Counted from the first letter of the stretch, positions 46,347 through 56,039 are shown. The stretch is 64,000 nt of DNA from Mesorhizobium zhangyense (GCF_011045115.1 NZ_JAAKZG010000020.1:1-64000); one strand, 5' to 3'. Notes: generated by a model from the sequence alone, not told the origin. Translations and numbers: made by a program.

Positions 46347-46501
46347 ACTTTCCCCCACGGTAACTTTTCCCTCGACGTCATGGGGGCAATAACGTCGAGA
46401 AACGCGCGTCGGTTTCACCTGAAACCAACAATTTCTAAAAAAGCAAAGCCTAAAAGCAATTTTGCTAATTCGAGGCCCTGCTGCTTCCTTAAAGACCAGA
46501 G

Positions 46502-47272
46502 CTAGCGCCGTATGTGATCTGCTTCACGTCCGCTCTTGGCCATTTCGACAAGCATCTTTCTCAATTCGCCGGCTTCCGTCAACTTACGCGGGAAGAAAAC
46601 ACGTCGAATTTGGTCGCCTGTTGCAATATCCATACCATCGGCGTCAAAGCCGGTGACGATCCAGCCGTCGCCCTCCGCCTTTGCATAGCGGCGGGCATAG
46701 ACCGCGATCGCGTCGAGATGGTCGGAATTCATGTGGTCGAGCGCCGACTGCTCGCTGTCGGCAAGCGCTTCAAGCGCGGGGCTGTTGGTCAAGAGATCGG
46801 CCGGCGTCAGATTGTAAGCCTTGCCGAAACCTGCATTCAGGCTGGCACCATCGATCTCCAGCCGGAAAAACGAGAAATCACCCAGGCCGACATAGAGTTC
46901 TGCCTTGGGATTGCTATTCAGATAGCGGCGTTGCGCCCGGGCGTGGGCGGGTGTGCCGCGTTCCAGTTGCCTTGCCCGGCAATAAAGCGAAATGCGCGGG
47001 TGGGCGAGCGGATCGCCCTTGCCGGCCTGGCCGAGCAGCAGCGAGCAGCGTGGATCGGCGATAAGCGCTCGGGTGTGGGCGGCAAGCAGCGAAACCAGAA
47101 TCAGCGGCGTTCCATCGACGTCGGTGGCGGTGCCGACACGGCTTGCCAGCGGCGCGCCGGTTTCGGGATCGAGGGTGGCGATGGCACCATGGCGCGCGGT
47201 GCGGATCAGCGTCTTGGCGAGTGTGATCGCCTCGGCGTCCGTTTCGCGAATGACATCTTTTTTCGTCTCCAC
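46502..47272 (-). CDS. HugZ-like pyridoxamine-phosphate-oxidase fold protein (DUF2470)
   Basis: A 256-residue protein. The N-terminal split-barrel (residues about 15-165: RHGAIATLDPETGAPLASRV, RYLNSNPKAELYVGLGDFSF) joins a C-terminal DUF2470-type domain (about 175-245: LDHMNSDHLDAIAVYARRY). This pairing is typical of HugZ-type haem-degrading or haem-binding proteins, with the HMNSDH part as candidate ligand region. Whether it degrades haem is not shown. Confidence 0.85.
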   Translation of the reverse strand: METKKDVIRETDAEAITLAKTLIRTARHGAIATLDPETGAPLASRVGTATDVDGTPLILVSLLAAHTRALIADPRCSLLLGQAGKGDPLAHPRISLYCRARQLERGTPAHARAQRRYLNSNPKAELYVGLGDFSFFRLEIDGASLNAGFGKAYNLTPADLLTNSPALEALADSEQSALDHMNSDHLDAIAVYARRYAKAEGDGWIVTGFDADGMDIATGDQIRRVFFPRKLTEAGELRKMLVEMAKSGREADHIRR

Positions 47273-47307
47273 CCCGTCCTCACCAAATCATGACTATCGA
47301 TATCCAC

Positions 47308-48456
47308 TTATTTGCCGACAATGCCTTCCTTGGCAAGGGTCTCGATCTCGGTCTCTGAAATACCGAAGCGGGAGAGGATGGTCGCGGGTGTGCTGTCGAC
47401 GGGCATTGCTGCCTGCGTGCCGCTGCGCGAAAATCGTGGTGCCGGGCCGGGGCGTAGCAGTGAACCAGCCTCGACATGCGCTTGCCGTGCGCGGTTGTGC
47501 GGATGGTGGGGCGCTTCCTTGAGCGACAGGACAGGCGCCACGCAGGCATCGGTGTCTTCGAACAGCGCACTCCATTCATCGCGGCTTTTCATCCGTAAGC
47601 GATCTGTGATCGCTCCTCGCATCTCATCCCAAAGCGACTTGTCATATTGGGCCTTGGCGAAACGTTGGTCGAGTGGCAGCAGCCGGCAGAACTCGGCGAA
47701 GAACTGCGGCTCAAGACAGGCGACTGCGATGTGCCTGCCGTCGGCGGTTTCGTAGGTGTCGTAGAAGGGCGCACCGGAATCGAGCAGGTTCTCGCCACGG
47801 CGATCCTGCCAGAACCCGGCGGCCATGAAGCCGAAGAGGGGCGTCGCCAGCATGGACGTGCCGTCGACCATGGCGGCGTCCACGACCTGGCCCTTGCCGG
47901 ATTTGAAGCGCTCGAACAGCGCTGCCAGAATTCCGGTGATCAAGAACATCGTGCCACCGCCATAATCGGCGACGAGGTTGAGCGGGGGCACCGGCTTGCC
48001 GCCCTTCTGGCCGATGGCATGAAGTATGCCGGTATAAGCGAGATAGGTGAGGTCGTGGCCGGCGCGCTGGGCCATGGGTCCGGTCTGGCCGAAGCCGGTC
48101 ATGCGGCCATAGATCAGGCCGGGATTGCGGGCGCAGGCGATCTTAGGCCCCAGCCCCAGCTTTTCCATGACACCGGGCCGGAAACCCTCGATCAGCGCGT
48201 CGGCCTTTTCGACAAGGCGCAGCACCAGTTCCACGCCTTGGGCCTGCTTGAGATCGACGCGGAGGATTTCGCGGCCGTGCCGGTCGAGGTCATATTCGGG
48301 CGGCAGTGACAGGAATGCCCGGTCCGTCCGCAGGCGTTCGACGCGGATGACGTCCGCACCCATCTCCGACAGGATGAGGCCGGCCAGCGGTACCGGACCA
48401 AGCCCGGCCATCTCGACGACGGTCAGGCCTGAAAGCGGTCCCGGCTTCGCGGTCAT
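47308..48456 (-). CDS. CaiB/BaiF CoA-transferase (alpha-methylacyl-CoA racemase type)
   Basis: A 382-residue family III protein starting LSGLTVVEMAGLGPVPLAGLILSEMGADVIRVER, with GHDLTYLAYTG near 128 and LVADYGGG near 155. The latter Asp and the HD pair resemble the racemase branch (AMACR), which epimerises 2-methylacyl-CoAs. Directly downstream of the SDR gene, separated by 12 bases, hence one operon for branched acyl-CoA oxidation. Confidence 0.88.
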   Translation of the reverse strand: MTAKPGPLSGLTVVEMAGLGPVPLAGLILSEMGADVIRVERLRTDRAFLSLPPEYDLDRHGREILRVDLKQAQGVELVLRLVEKADALIEGFRPGVMEKLGLGPKIACARNPGLIYGRMTGFGQTGPMAQRAGHDLTYLAYTGILHAIGQKGGKPVPPLNLVADYGGGTMFLITGILAALFERFKSGKGQVVDAAMVDGTSMLATPLFGFMAAGFWQDRRGENLLDSGAPFYDTYETADGRHIAVACLEPQFFAEFCRLLPLDQRFAKAQYDKSLWDEMRGAITDRLRMKSRDEWSALFEDTDACVAPVLSLKEAPHHPHNRARQAHVEAGSLLRPGPAPRFSRSGTQAAMPVDSTPATILSRFGISETEIETLAKEGIVGK

Positions 48457-48468
48457 GGATTGCCGGCT

Positions 48469-49230
48469 CTATTTCGGCGCCATGCGGATCGCGCCGTCGA
48501 GGCGGATCGTTTCGCCGTTGAGCATCTGGTTTTCGACGATGTGAAGGGCAAGGGCGGCATATTCCGAAGGCTCGCCGAGGCGCGAGGGGAACGGCACCGC
48601 CGCACCCAGCGAATCCTGCACCTCCTGCGGCATGCCGGCCATCATCGGCGTCTTGAAGATGCCGGGCGCGATCGTCATCACACGGATGCCGGAGCGGGCG
48701 AGGTCGCGTGCTACCGGCAAGGTCATGCCGACAATGCCGCTCTTGGAGGAGGAATAAGCGGCCTGTCCCATCTGCCCGTCATAGGCGGCGACGGAAGCGG
48801 TGCTGACGATGACGCCGCGCTCGCCGCCTTCCAGCGCATCGAGCTTGGCCGCGCGGTCGGCGAAAAGTCGTATCATGTTGAAGGTGCCGATCAGATTGAC
48901 CTCGATCACCTTGCGGTAGAGGTCGAGCGGATGAGGGCCGTCCTTGCCGACCGTCTTCATGCCGATGGCGATGCCGGCGCAGTTTACGAGGATGCGCGGC
49001 TCGCCCAGTTTCGCGGCTATCTCGGCAATGGCGGCTTCAGCGCTTTCGGCATTGCTGACATCGCATTCGGCTGCATATCCGCCGATGTCGCCCGCGACCC
49101 TTTGCGCACGCTCGACGCTGATATCCAGAACCCCGACCTTTGCGCCGCGTGCGGCAAGCGCCCGTGCCGTGGCTTCGCCGAGGCCGGAACTGCCGCCTGT
49201 GACAAGTGCTATCTGGCCGTTGGGGTTCAT
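48469..49230 (-). CDS. SDR-family 3-hydroxyacyl-CoA dehydrogenase (type II, HSD10-like)
   Basis: A 253-residue classical SDR. NAD-binding TGGSSGLG near residue 11-18, NCAG near 84, catalytic S-x-Y-x3-K in [21 protein letters not shown], and PGIFKTPMM near 190. The last motif and overall length match type II 3-hydroxyacyl-CoA dehydrogenases acting on short branched chains. Operon with the CaiB-like racemase. Confidence 0.88.
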   Translation of the reverse strand: MNPNGQIALVTGGSSGLGEATARALAARGAKVGVLDISVERAQRVAGDIGGYAAECDVSNAESAEAAIAEIAAKLGEPRILVNCAGIAIGMKTVGKDGPHPLDLYRKVIEVNLIGTFNMIRLFADRAAKLDALEGGERGVIVSTASVAAYDGQMGQAAYSSSKSGIVGMTLPVARDLARSGIRVMTIAPGIFKTPMMAGMPQEVQDSLGAAVPFPSRLGEPSEYAALALHIVENQMLNGETIRLDGAIRMAPK

Positions 49231-49269
49231 GGGCGAATTTCCTCCTGGATTCCAAGCAAATAAATTTCA

Positions 49270-49295
49270 GCCCGAAGCGGGTTCATGCTTCGGGC
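49270..49295 (-). terminator. Probable terminator of the GNAT gene
   Basis: 9-bp perfect stem GCCCGAAGC/GCTTCGGGC with 8-base loop, between the GNAT stop (49358) and the SDR start. The following minus-strand bases are AT-rich without a long T-run. Confidence 0.5.
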
Positions 49296-49357
49296 CGTTG
49301 TTTCAACATCAAACCGTTCCGCAGGGTTTTCACCTTCGCGGAAGCGGGATGTCAACA

Positions 49358-49903
49358 TCATGCTACGGAGGCTTGCTCGGCCACGCAATCGATTTGGAGC
49401 CCCGCGAGGTCGGCGTGGCAAACCTCACCCGTCAGCGTCGCGACAGCGCCGGGCTGAATTTCGACTGCGAGAATCCGGTCGAGATCGACCGGGCGCGGCA
49501 TCGTTATCTGCCCGCGCGGGATACGTTTGAAGCCGAGCGGGCCATAATAGGGTTCGTCGCCGACCAGAACGACCGAAGGCGCGCCGGCCTTCTTCGCGGC
49601 GTCCACTGACATCGCTACAAGTTTGCGGCCGATGCCCATGTTTTTGAAGGCAGGGCGCACTGCAAGCGGTCCGAGCAGCAAGGCGCGGCCTTCTCCGGCG
49701 GCAATCCAGGTCATCCGTACCGACGCAATCACCGCGCCGTCATAGGTCGCGACGAAGGACATTTTGCGTTCGTGGGGGCCACCTTCGCGGATCTTGTAGG
49801 CGGCGCGCGCAAAGCGGCCCGGGCCAAAGGCCTCTTCATTGATCGCGTCGATTTCAGAATCATGCGCCGGCAGTTCCGGCAGGTAGGTCACGGCGAGAGT
49901 CAT
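49358..49903 (-). CDS. GNAT-family N-acetyltransferase
   Basis: A 181-residue acetyltransferase. Motif A RPAFKNMGIGRKLVAMSVDAA (Q/RxxGxG/A acetyl-CoA loop) is near residue 80, and VVLVGDEPYYGPLGFKRI near 115 is the motif B region of YhbS-like members. The acceptor is unknown. Convergent/isolated context gives no hint. Confidence 0.88.
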   Translation of the reverse strand: MTLAVTYLPELPAHDSEIDAINEEAFGPGRFARAAYKIREGGPHERKMSFVATYDGAVIASVRMTWIAAGEGRALLLGPLAVRPAFKNMGIGRKLVAMSVDAAKKAGAPSVVLVGDEPYYGPLGFKRIPRGQITMPRPVDLDRILAVEIQPGAVATLTGEVCHADLAGLQIDCVAEQASVA

Positions 49904-50172
49904 GGTCTTTGCATCCGGTCGAGGAGACTATCCGCAGCGTATGGCAGCGGTCGGGAATCAGCGCTTGTTTAAGCGCGGGCGCCCATTCGTCGTCGGTCGA
50001 ACCGAATATGTGCAAAGTGTGTTGCCATTGAGGTGACCCGCTACCATCAAATTTCGACCCCGTCCACCGGAATTCTTCAATGAAACGATCGCGTTGACGA
50101 ACTGTTCAGACAACAAGGGTTTCTGCCTGCCACCTCGGTCCCTACATTGGGCTTCACAAAAGGAGCATCGCC

Positions 50173-51162
50173 ATGGGACTGCTGGTCGACGGAAAATGGG
50201 TGGATCGCTGGTACGATACCAAGGATTCCGGCGGGCGCTTCGTGCGCCAGCAATCGGGGTGGCGCGACTGGATCACGGCCGACGGTAAGCCTGCGCCGGG
50301 GCGGACACGCGGCTTCAAGGCCGAGCCGGGCCGCTATCATCTCTATGTCTCGCTCGCCTGTCCCTGGGCGCATCGCACGCTGATATTCCGTGCCTTGAAA
50401 AAGCTCGACGATGTCATTTCCGTTTCGGTCGTGCACCATTTCATGGGCGAGAAAGGCTGGACGTTCCTGACGGACGATGGCGCCACCGGCGACACGCTCT
50501 ATGGCCTCGACTTCCTGCATCAGATCTACACAAAGGCCGACCCCGCCTATTCGGGCCGGGTAACGGTGCCGGTTCTCTGGGACAAAAAGGAACAGACGAT
50601 CGTCTCGAACGAGTCTTCTGAAATCATCCGGATGCTGAATTCGTCCTTTGATGAATGGGGTGACGCATCGCTCGACCTTTACCCGCAGGCGCTGCGGGGC
50701 GAGATCGATGTGATCAACGATCTCGTCTATCCAGCGATCAACAACGGCGTCTACCGGGCCGGCTTCGCGACGACGCAGGAGGCCTATGAAGAGGCATTCA
50801 AGGAGCTCTTTGGCGCGCTCGACACGCTGGAGGATCGCCTGTCACGCCGGCGCTATCTGGTCGGCGACTGGCTGACCGAAGCCGACTGGCGGCTGTTCAC
50901 CACGCTGGTGCGTTTCGATCCGGTCTATGTCGGCCACTTCAAATGCAATCTCAGGCGCATTGCCGACTATCCGAACCTGTCGAACTACCTGCGCGATCTC
51001 TTCCAGGTTCCCGGCGTGGCGCAGACCGTTAACATGCGGCATATCAAGGCGCATTATTACGGCAGCCATGCCACGATCAATCCGACGCGCATAATTCCCG
51101 TCGGGCCGGAGGTCGATCATTTGGCGGCGCATGACCGCAACCGGTTCAGGAAGGCTGCCTGA
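50173..51162 (+). CDS. Glutathionyl-hydroquinone reductase (Xi-class GST, YqjG/ECM4 type)
   Basis: A 329-residue enzyme. The catalytic Cys63 in LACPWAHR, the long N-terminal segment SGWRDWITADGKPAPG, and YPQALRGEIDVINDLVYPAINNGVY near 175 are all diagnostic of Xi-class glutathione transferases, which reduce glutathionyl-hydroquinones to hydroquinones. Cytosolic, full length. RBS AAAGGAG before ATG 50173. Confidence 0.93.
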   Translation: MGLLVDGKWVDRWYDTKDSGGRFVRQQSGWRDWITADGKPAPGRTRGFKAEPGRYHLYVSLACPWAHRTLIFRALKKLDDVISVSVVHHFMGEKGWTFLTDDGATGDTLYGLDFLHQIYTKADPAYSGRVTVPVLWDKKEQTIVSNESSEIIRMLNSSFDEWGDASLDLYPQALRGEIDVINDLVYPAINNGVYRAGFATTQEAYEEAFKELFGALDTLEDRLSRRRYLVGDWLTEADWRLFTTLVRFDPVYVGHFKCNLRRIADYPNLSNYLRDLFQVPGVAQTVNMRHIKAHYYGSHATINPTRIIPVGPEVDHLAAHDRNRFRKAA

Positions 51163-51663
51163 TTACCAGTAAGGCGACACTTCCGTGCCATCCAGAACCT
51201 CGGCGATGCGTCGCAGCGTTGCCGGGGTTGTCTCAGAGGGCAGGGCATCGCGCTTGAAGAAGCCGGCCTCGGCGATTTCGTAATCGGGCTGTTTTGGCGA
51301 CGTCTGCCGATAGCTTTCGATTAGATACATGGCGACATGGTCGCGCCGACTTGCCTGGCGGTTGAAATGCAGGGATTTCAACACCGCCGGCGCGGTGATC
51401 TCTATGTTGCCTTCCTCGACCAGTTCGCGCGCCAACGCGTCGGCCATGATCTCGCTTGTTTCCACCCCGCCGCCCGGTAGCTGCCAGCCAGGAACATAGG
51501 TGTGGCGAATCAGAAAGACGGCATTTTCCGCACGGTCGTAGACCAGTCCGCGCACGCCAAGCGTCATCGGGCGGCGCAGCAGGAAATAGAAATGAAAGAT
51601 GTTGGAGCGCAGACGCGCCCATGCGCTCTTTCCCTGTTGCGTTTCGCGCTCGCTGATTGTCAT
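51163..51663 (-). CDS. Nudix hydrolase
   Basis: A 166-residue Nudix protein. The Nudix box (G-x5-E-x7-R-E-L-x-E-E-x-G) is at about residues 65-87 (GGVETSEIMADALARELVEE). Before it, a Trp-containing LPGGG. Substrate unknown. Its stop abuts the convergent GST gene, the ends differing by one base. Confidence 0.9.
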   Translation of the reverse strand: MTISERETQQGKSAWARLRSNIFHFYFLLRRPMTLGVRGLVYDRAENAVFLIRHTYVPGWQLPGGGVETSEIMADALARELVEEGNIEITAPAVLKSLHFNRQASRRDHVAMYLIESYRQTSPKQPDYEIAEAGFFKRDALPSETTPATLRRIAEVLDGTEVSPYW

Positions 51664-51716
51664 CCTGCGGCAACCGGCTTCTGGAAAGCTGCAAGCGCGT
51701 ATCCTAAAAGGGTTGA

Positions 51717-52643
51717 ATGTTCAGGCTTGCGCATATTTCCGATATCCATCTGGGACCTCTTCCCGCTGTAACCTATCGCGAACTCGCCTCCAAGCGGGCG
51801 GTTGGCTATGTCAATTGGCAACGCAACCGTCGCCGTTACCTTCATGACGGCGTGATCGACGCGATCGTGTCCGATCTGAAGGCCAAGAATCCGGACCATC
51901 TGGCGGTGACGGGTGATCTCGTCAATCTGGCGCTGGATGGCGAGATCGAGCTGGCGAAGCTTTGGCTTGAGATGGTCGGCAAGCCGGAGGATGTTTCGGT
52001 GGTGCCGGGAAACCACGACGCCTATGTGCCCGGCGCCTTCGACAAAATCTGCCGCGCATGGGGTCCGTGGATGGCCGGCGATGGGCAGAACGCGCCGGTC
52101 GACCGTCATGGTTTTCCCTATTTGCGCGTGCGCGGTCAGGTCGCCCTGATCGGCGTTTCCTCTGCGCGGGCGACAGCACCCTTCATGGCCAATGGCTTTT
52201 TCCGTGAGGAGCAGGCTCACAGGCTTGGTAGCATGCTTGACGATGCCGGCAAGCGCGGGCTGTGCAGGGTTGTGATGATCCATCACCCGCCGGTGCGAAG
52301 CGCCGTTGCCCAGCACAAGCGCCTGTTCGGCATAAGGCGTTTCCAGAAGATCATCGCCTGTCACGGCGCGGAACTGGTGCTGCACGGGCATTCGCACGAG
52401 CCGTCGCTCTTCTGGATCGGCAAGCGCGGGTCGACACGCGTGCCGGTGGTGGGCGTCGCCGCCGCCGGCCAGGCACCGGGCGGCAGCAAGCCTGCGGCGC
52501 AGTACAATCTCATCGATATTTCGGGCGAGGCGGGCGCATGGGATATTCGCCTCAGCCGTCACGGTCTGACCGGTGCGGCAATGCCTCCGTCCGAGATCAT
52601 GGCGCTGGACCTGACCAATGCGCACGAAACCGTTGGGCGCTGA
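51717..52643 (+). CDS. Calcineurin-type metallophosphoesterase
   Basis: A 308-residue phosphoesterase. All metal-ligand motifs are present in order: SDIHLG (8-13), TGDLVN (near 64), GNHD (near 98), MIHHPP (near 187) and HGHSHE (near 225). Family members act on cyclic nucleotides, nucleic acids or lipids; the substrate here is not readable. Starts 53 bases from the divergent Nudix gene. Confidence 0.92.
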   Translation: MFRLAHISDIHLGPLPAVTYRELASKRAVGYVNWQRNRRRYLHDGVIDAIVSDLKAKNPDHLAVTGDLVNLALDGEIELAKLWLEMVGKPEDVSVVPGNHDAYVPGAFDKICRAWGPWMAGDGQNAPVDRHGFPYLRVRGQVALIGVSSARATAPFMANGFFREEQAHRLGSMLDDAGKRGLCRVVMIHHPPVRSAVAQHKRLFGIRRFQKIIACHGAELVLHGHSHEPSLFWIGKRGSTRVPVVGVAAAGQAPGGSKPAAQYNLIDISGEAGAWDIRLSRHGLTGAAMPPSEIMALDLTNAHETVGR

Positions 52644-53252
52644 TCAGAACGAAATCTTGATCGCGGAGAGGCGGTCCCAGAACAGGATGGCGGCAACCGC
52701 AACGCCGACCAGCGCACCGGCCGTGATGATGCCAAGTCCTGAAAAGAATGTTCTCCAGCCGTCGGAGCCGGAGGTGCGAAGGGCGGGAGCCGCTTCGGCA
52801 ACATCCGCACTGCGGGCAAAACTCTGCCCGACGCCGCCATCCATCAGGCGCTGACGCTCGACGATGCGCTCGGCGATGTAGCGGGTTACCTGATCGGCAA
52901 CCGGCTTGATGCTGGTGGATTCGGCAAGCACCACACGGCCGATGCGCGTGTCGTGGAGAAAGCGATAGGTGCGGCGGTCACGGCCGAGGCCGACATGGCT
53001 GACGGCGTCGATCCACAGCCGCGGCTGCAGGCCGGAGGACACGGCAAAGTCGAACATGTCGATATCGGCGGGAACGTCGGCAAAGACGGGGGCCAGCTCC
53101 TGCGCCAGCAGATCGAGCCGCATGCGGCTCGCCTCGCGCAGCTCCACGACGACATCCTCGCGGTCGGCGGCGGCGTTCTTGACGTCGCGAATGACGTCGG
53201 CAAGCCGGTGCGTCTGGTCGATCGGCGTGACGTTTTCCCCTGCATCGCTCAT
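52644..53252 (-). CDS. Uncharacterised membrane-anchored protein behind a CtrA box
   Basis: A 202-residue protein. The N-terminal two thirds is soluble and acidic-basic mixed (helical VIRDVKNAAADREDVVVELRE, then a compact domain with LGRDRRTYRFLHDTRIGRVVLAES), and the C-terminus carries one strong transmembrane helix (about 172-195) with a short tail. It is thus tail-anchored, with the domain in the cytoplasm by the usual rule. I do not recognise the family. The gene's stop meets the metallophosphoesterase stop. A perfect CtrA box lies 29 bases before the ATG. Confidence 0.75.
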   Translation of the reverse strand: MSDAGENVTPIDQTHRLADVIRDVKNAAADREDVVVELREASRMRLDLLAQELAPVFADVPADIDMFDFAVSSGLQPRLWIDAVSHVGLGRDRRTYRFLHDTRIGRVVLAESTSIKPVADQVTRYIAERIVERQRLMDGGVGQSFARSADVAEAAPALRTSGSDGWRTFFSGLGIITAGALVGVAVAAILFWDRLSAIKISF

Positions 53253-53280
53253 GGGCAGTGGCTCCAAACCCGCGGCTACG

Positions 53281-53296
53281 TTAACGAACTCTTAAC
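53281..53296. promoter_or_regulatory. Perfect CtrA box TTAA-N7-TTAAC
   Basis: Reads TTAACGAACTCTTAAC on the plus strand, the exact full CtrA consensus with 7-base spacer. It lies 29 bases before the start of the leftward 202-residue membrane-anchored protein gene and is the only full consensus box I found in the window. Confidence 0.7.
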
Positions 53297-53362
53297 ATAG
53301 CGAATGTGGGATTGCATCTGTTCCAGCGCCAAATTCGGCGGGTTTGACCGTCCGCGACCCGT

Positions 53363-54121
53363 TCAGCCCATGGTGCGGCGGATGATGTCCAGCACGGTTT
53401 CAGGTGCCTCTTCCGGCAGCATGTGGCCGGCACCTTGCAAGGGATAAAGCCTGAAGGCTGATGGCAAGCCGGTAGTCTGCGAGAAGGGCAAGACCGAATC
53501 CTCCGTTCCCCAGGCGACTGCGACCGGCATGGTCAGCTTTGCCAGCATTTCGCGCGGGATGACGCCCTGCCTGTCGTTTTCAGTAATGGAGGCGGCGATT
53601 TCGATCAGTTTTTCGCGCTGGCCGTCCGTGCTGCGCACCGTCTCCAGTGCCAGGACGGAATCGTCTGCGGGGTGAAATTCCGGTCCCGACATCGCATCGA
53701 GGCAGTCGCGCATCTCGGCCTGCGATCTGGCCTCCGCAAAGCGGCGCAGCAAGGGTCCGGCTATTTCTTCTCCGAAGCCGCCGGGAGCCAGCAAGGTCAG
53801 TGAGGCGATACGGGCAGGGTCGGAAAGGGCAGCCAATGCCGCAATCGCCCCGCCCATCGAATGGCCGACGAGATGGGCCTTTTTGATGCTACGCGCGGCG
53901 AGATCGGCAAGAATTGCGCGCACGGCAATTTTTGCAGGCCCTGCGTCGGGCCAGCCAAGCGAGCTACCATGGCCGGGCAGGTCATAAGCTATGACGCGAT
54001 TTTCCGAAGCAAGCTCGGTCGCTATACGATCCCAAATGCCATGGAACCCGCCGAAGCCATGGATAAGCACGACAACGCGGGAGCCGGTGCCTGTCTCGGC
54101 GGCGAAAAGCTGTTGGGTCAT
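53363..54121 (-). CDS. Alpha/beta-hydrolase fold protein
   Basis: A 252-residue hydrolase. Oxyanion-region HGFGGFHG near residue 18, nucleophile elbow G-H-S-M-G-G near 85, and late catalytic residues plausible in WGTEDSVLPF and GAGHMLPEEAPE (His near 230). The cap helix segment is short. ATG 54121 gives a sensible MTQQLFAAETG start. Esterase, lipase or haloperoxidase-like functions are all possible. Confidence 0.88.
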   Translation of the reverse strand: MTQQLFAAETGTGSRVVVLIHGFGGFHGIWDRIATELASENRVIAYDLPGHGSSLGWPDAGPAKIAVRAILADLAARSIKKAHLVGHSMGGAIAALAALSDPARIASLTLLAPGGFGEEIAGPLLRRFAEARSQAEMRDCLDAMSGPEFHPADDSVLALETVRSTDGQREKLIEIAASITENDRQGVIPREMLAKLTMPVAVAWGTEDSVLPFSQTTGLPSAFRLYPLQGAGHMLPEEAPETVLDIIRRTMG

Positions 54122-54209
54122 CTGAAGCGATCTCTCCGGCAGGACTGTTTTTTGCGGCGGCACTGCCGCTGCAAAAAGTGATTGTCGACGATCCGGGCGC
54201 TGCTTTGGT

Positions 54210-56039
54210 TCAGCTTGACCCGCCGAGCCCTGCCGCGCGCAGCGCATTGACGAGCTTTTCCGTCAGGTCGGCGGGATAGTTGGCTTTCTCGAACGTAGGA
54301 CGTGGATCGGCGGCGAACTTGGGGAAATCGACGGCGAGTTCGGTTGCGATCGCCTTGGCCTGTTCGGTTTTGCCTGAGACACTGGCAGCTATCAGGCGCG
54401 CGGCCAGATAATGCGATTTTTTCGTTGCCGCTAATGATTCCGTGGCGCGTGCCGCCCGTTCCATGTCACCGGTCATGAGCTTGGCCAAGAAGAGCCCATA
54501 GTCCCACCACATTGGATGGGCGCTGGAGGCCTCGACGGCGTGCTCCATAATGGGCGCGCCGTCAGTGTAATTGCCTGAGAAGATCAGCGCATAGCCATAG
54601 GCGGCTGCCATGCTGAGATCATAGGTGTTGAGCTCATAGGCCTTGCGCATAAAGCGGATGGCTTCGGTCGGGTCGCCGACGCGCGAATTCAGGAAGCCGT
54701 AGGAGCGGTGGGCATAGGGGCTGGTTGGTCCGGTCAGGACACCGCGATGCGCCAGCGCCAGAGCCTGTTCGGCGGTTGCGCCGGGCGGGTAGGGGTGGTG
54801 GTCGGTGACTGCTTCCAGATGGAGAGAGGCCAGTTCGCTGTAGATCAGCGGCGATTTGGCATTTTCAGCCAGCAGTTGTTCGAAACAGCGATAGGCTTCC
54901 TCGTGTTTCTGCGGGGTCTGGTCGAGATAGTAATTGTCGTTGAGCAGCAGGCAGCGCGTGAGCCCGGTATCGGTATCGTTCTGGTCGATGAAGCCGTAAA
55001 TCGCCCCGGAGACGGGTATCGTGGCGCTCAATATGTCGGCGATGCGGTCATCAAGCACCTTTGGATCGAGGTCCTCGGACGAAAGAGTACGGCTGACGAG
55101 GATTTTTCCGGTGCCGCTGTGCTGCAACTCGACCGCCACCGTTCCGTCCGATGTGCCCGGTGATACGTTGAAGACGAACTGGTTGGGATTGACGGGGCCT
55201 GCGCCGCCCGGAACATCCTTGGCGATGAAGTCGACGGTGTCGAAGCCGGAAAGCCCGGCCCGCAGCACCGTCGCGACCCGTGTTGCGTCGGCATCTTCCG
55301 AAGTGTTGGTGATGTAGACGGGCGGCAGGGCCTCGATCACGGACGATTTTGTGATGCTGCCGGTCTCGGTGAAAGAAGTGCCCGCCAGTGCTGCAACGTC
55401 ATCCAGCGTTGCCGGCTCGGTTATGCGAAACACGAGGAAACCGAGCATGGCGATGATGACCGCCATGGCTCCCCAAAAGAACCAGAGGTGCCGCATGACC
55501 TGCGACGCTGGAGGCAAAGGCTGGGTGGCAGCGATGAAAGCCGGCGGCTGGCCGGCATCTGCCGGTGGTGTATCGGCCTGGATTTTCTGCGGTTGCGCAA
55601 GGACGATCGGCTCGTCCAGCGGTGGGATTTTCGGAGCGAGTTTTGCCTCGGCATCAAATGCGATTTCATAGGCGGGAACGTAGCTGCCGCGCGGAATGGT
55701 GATGCGGATGGGGTCGGCTGCGCCTTCGGTGGCGAAATACTGCCCCAGAAGCTCCCTCAGGCGGCCGGCTTGCACCCGGACCACGGCGTCAGCCGATGAA
55801 TCGAAGCCGGCATCCCTGCCGAAGACGTCGACCGCGATCGCGAAGCCCTTCAGGCGGTCCGCACGGCCGGCCTGCTCCTGTTCGACCAGGTAGCGCAGCA
55901 GTTTGCGCGCGCGTTCCGAACGGCCAAAGGTCTCGCTGGCGAGAAGCTTCTCAAGCGTTTCGAGCACTGCGGGGGCAGCAGGCTTATTCTGGGGCAAGCG
56001 TCGGACCTTTTTTGAGAGCGGCGCCGTTATGGAACTCAA
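54210..56039 (-). CDS. TPR membrane protein with ToxR/CadC-like N-terminal domain
   Basis: About 609 residues. Residues about 25-130 resemble a winged-helix/adenylate-cyclase-associated N-terminal module (SETFGRSERARKLLRYLVEQ, AVDVFGRDAGFDSSADAVVRVQAGRLRELLGQYF, GSYVPAY); a Pro-rich linker leads to a single transmembrane helix (about 185-207), then a periplasmic beta domain and C-terminal TPR-like helices (from about 370). Such proteins are annotated as hypothetical or adenylate-cyclase-like in Rhizobiales. The start appears to be TTG 56039, no good ATG being in frame. Confidence 0.7.
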   Translation of the reverse strand: MSSITAPLSKKVRRLPQNKPAAPAVLETLEKLLASETFGRSERARKLLRYLVEQEQAGRADRLKGFAIAVDVFGRDAGFDSSADAVVRVQAGRLRELLGQYFATEGAADPIRITIPRGSYVPAYEIAFDAEAKLAPKIPPLDEPIVLAQPQKIQADTPPADAGQPPAFIAATQPLPPASQVMRHLWFFWGAMAVIIAMLGFLVFRITEPATLDDVAALAGTSFTETGSITKSSVIEALPPVYITNTSEDADATRVATVLRAGLSGFDTVDFIAKDVPGGAGPVNPNQFVFNVSPGTSDGTVAVELQHSGTGKILVSRTLSSEDLDPKVLDDRIADILSATIPVSGAIYGFIDQNDTDTGLTRCLLLNDNYYLDQTPQKHEEAYRCFEQLLAENAKSPLIYSELASLHLEAVTDHHPYPPGATAEQALALAHRGVLTGPTSPYAHRSYGFLNSRVGDPTEAIRFMRKAYELNTYDLSMAAAYGYALIFSGNYTDGAPIMEHAVEASSAHPMWWDYGLFLAKLMTGDMERAARATESLAATKKSHYLAARLIAASVSGKTEQAKAIATELAVDFPKFAADPRPTFEKANYPADLTEKLVNALRAAGLGGSS

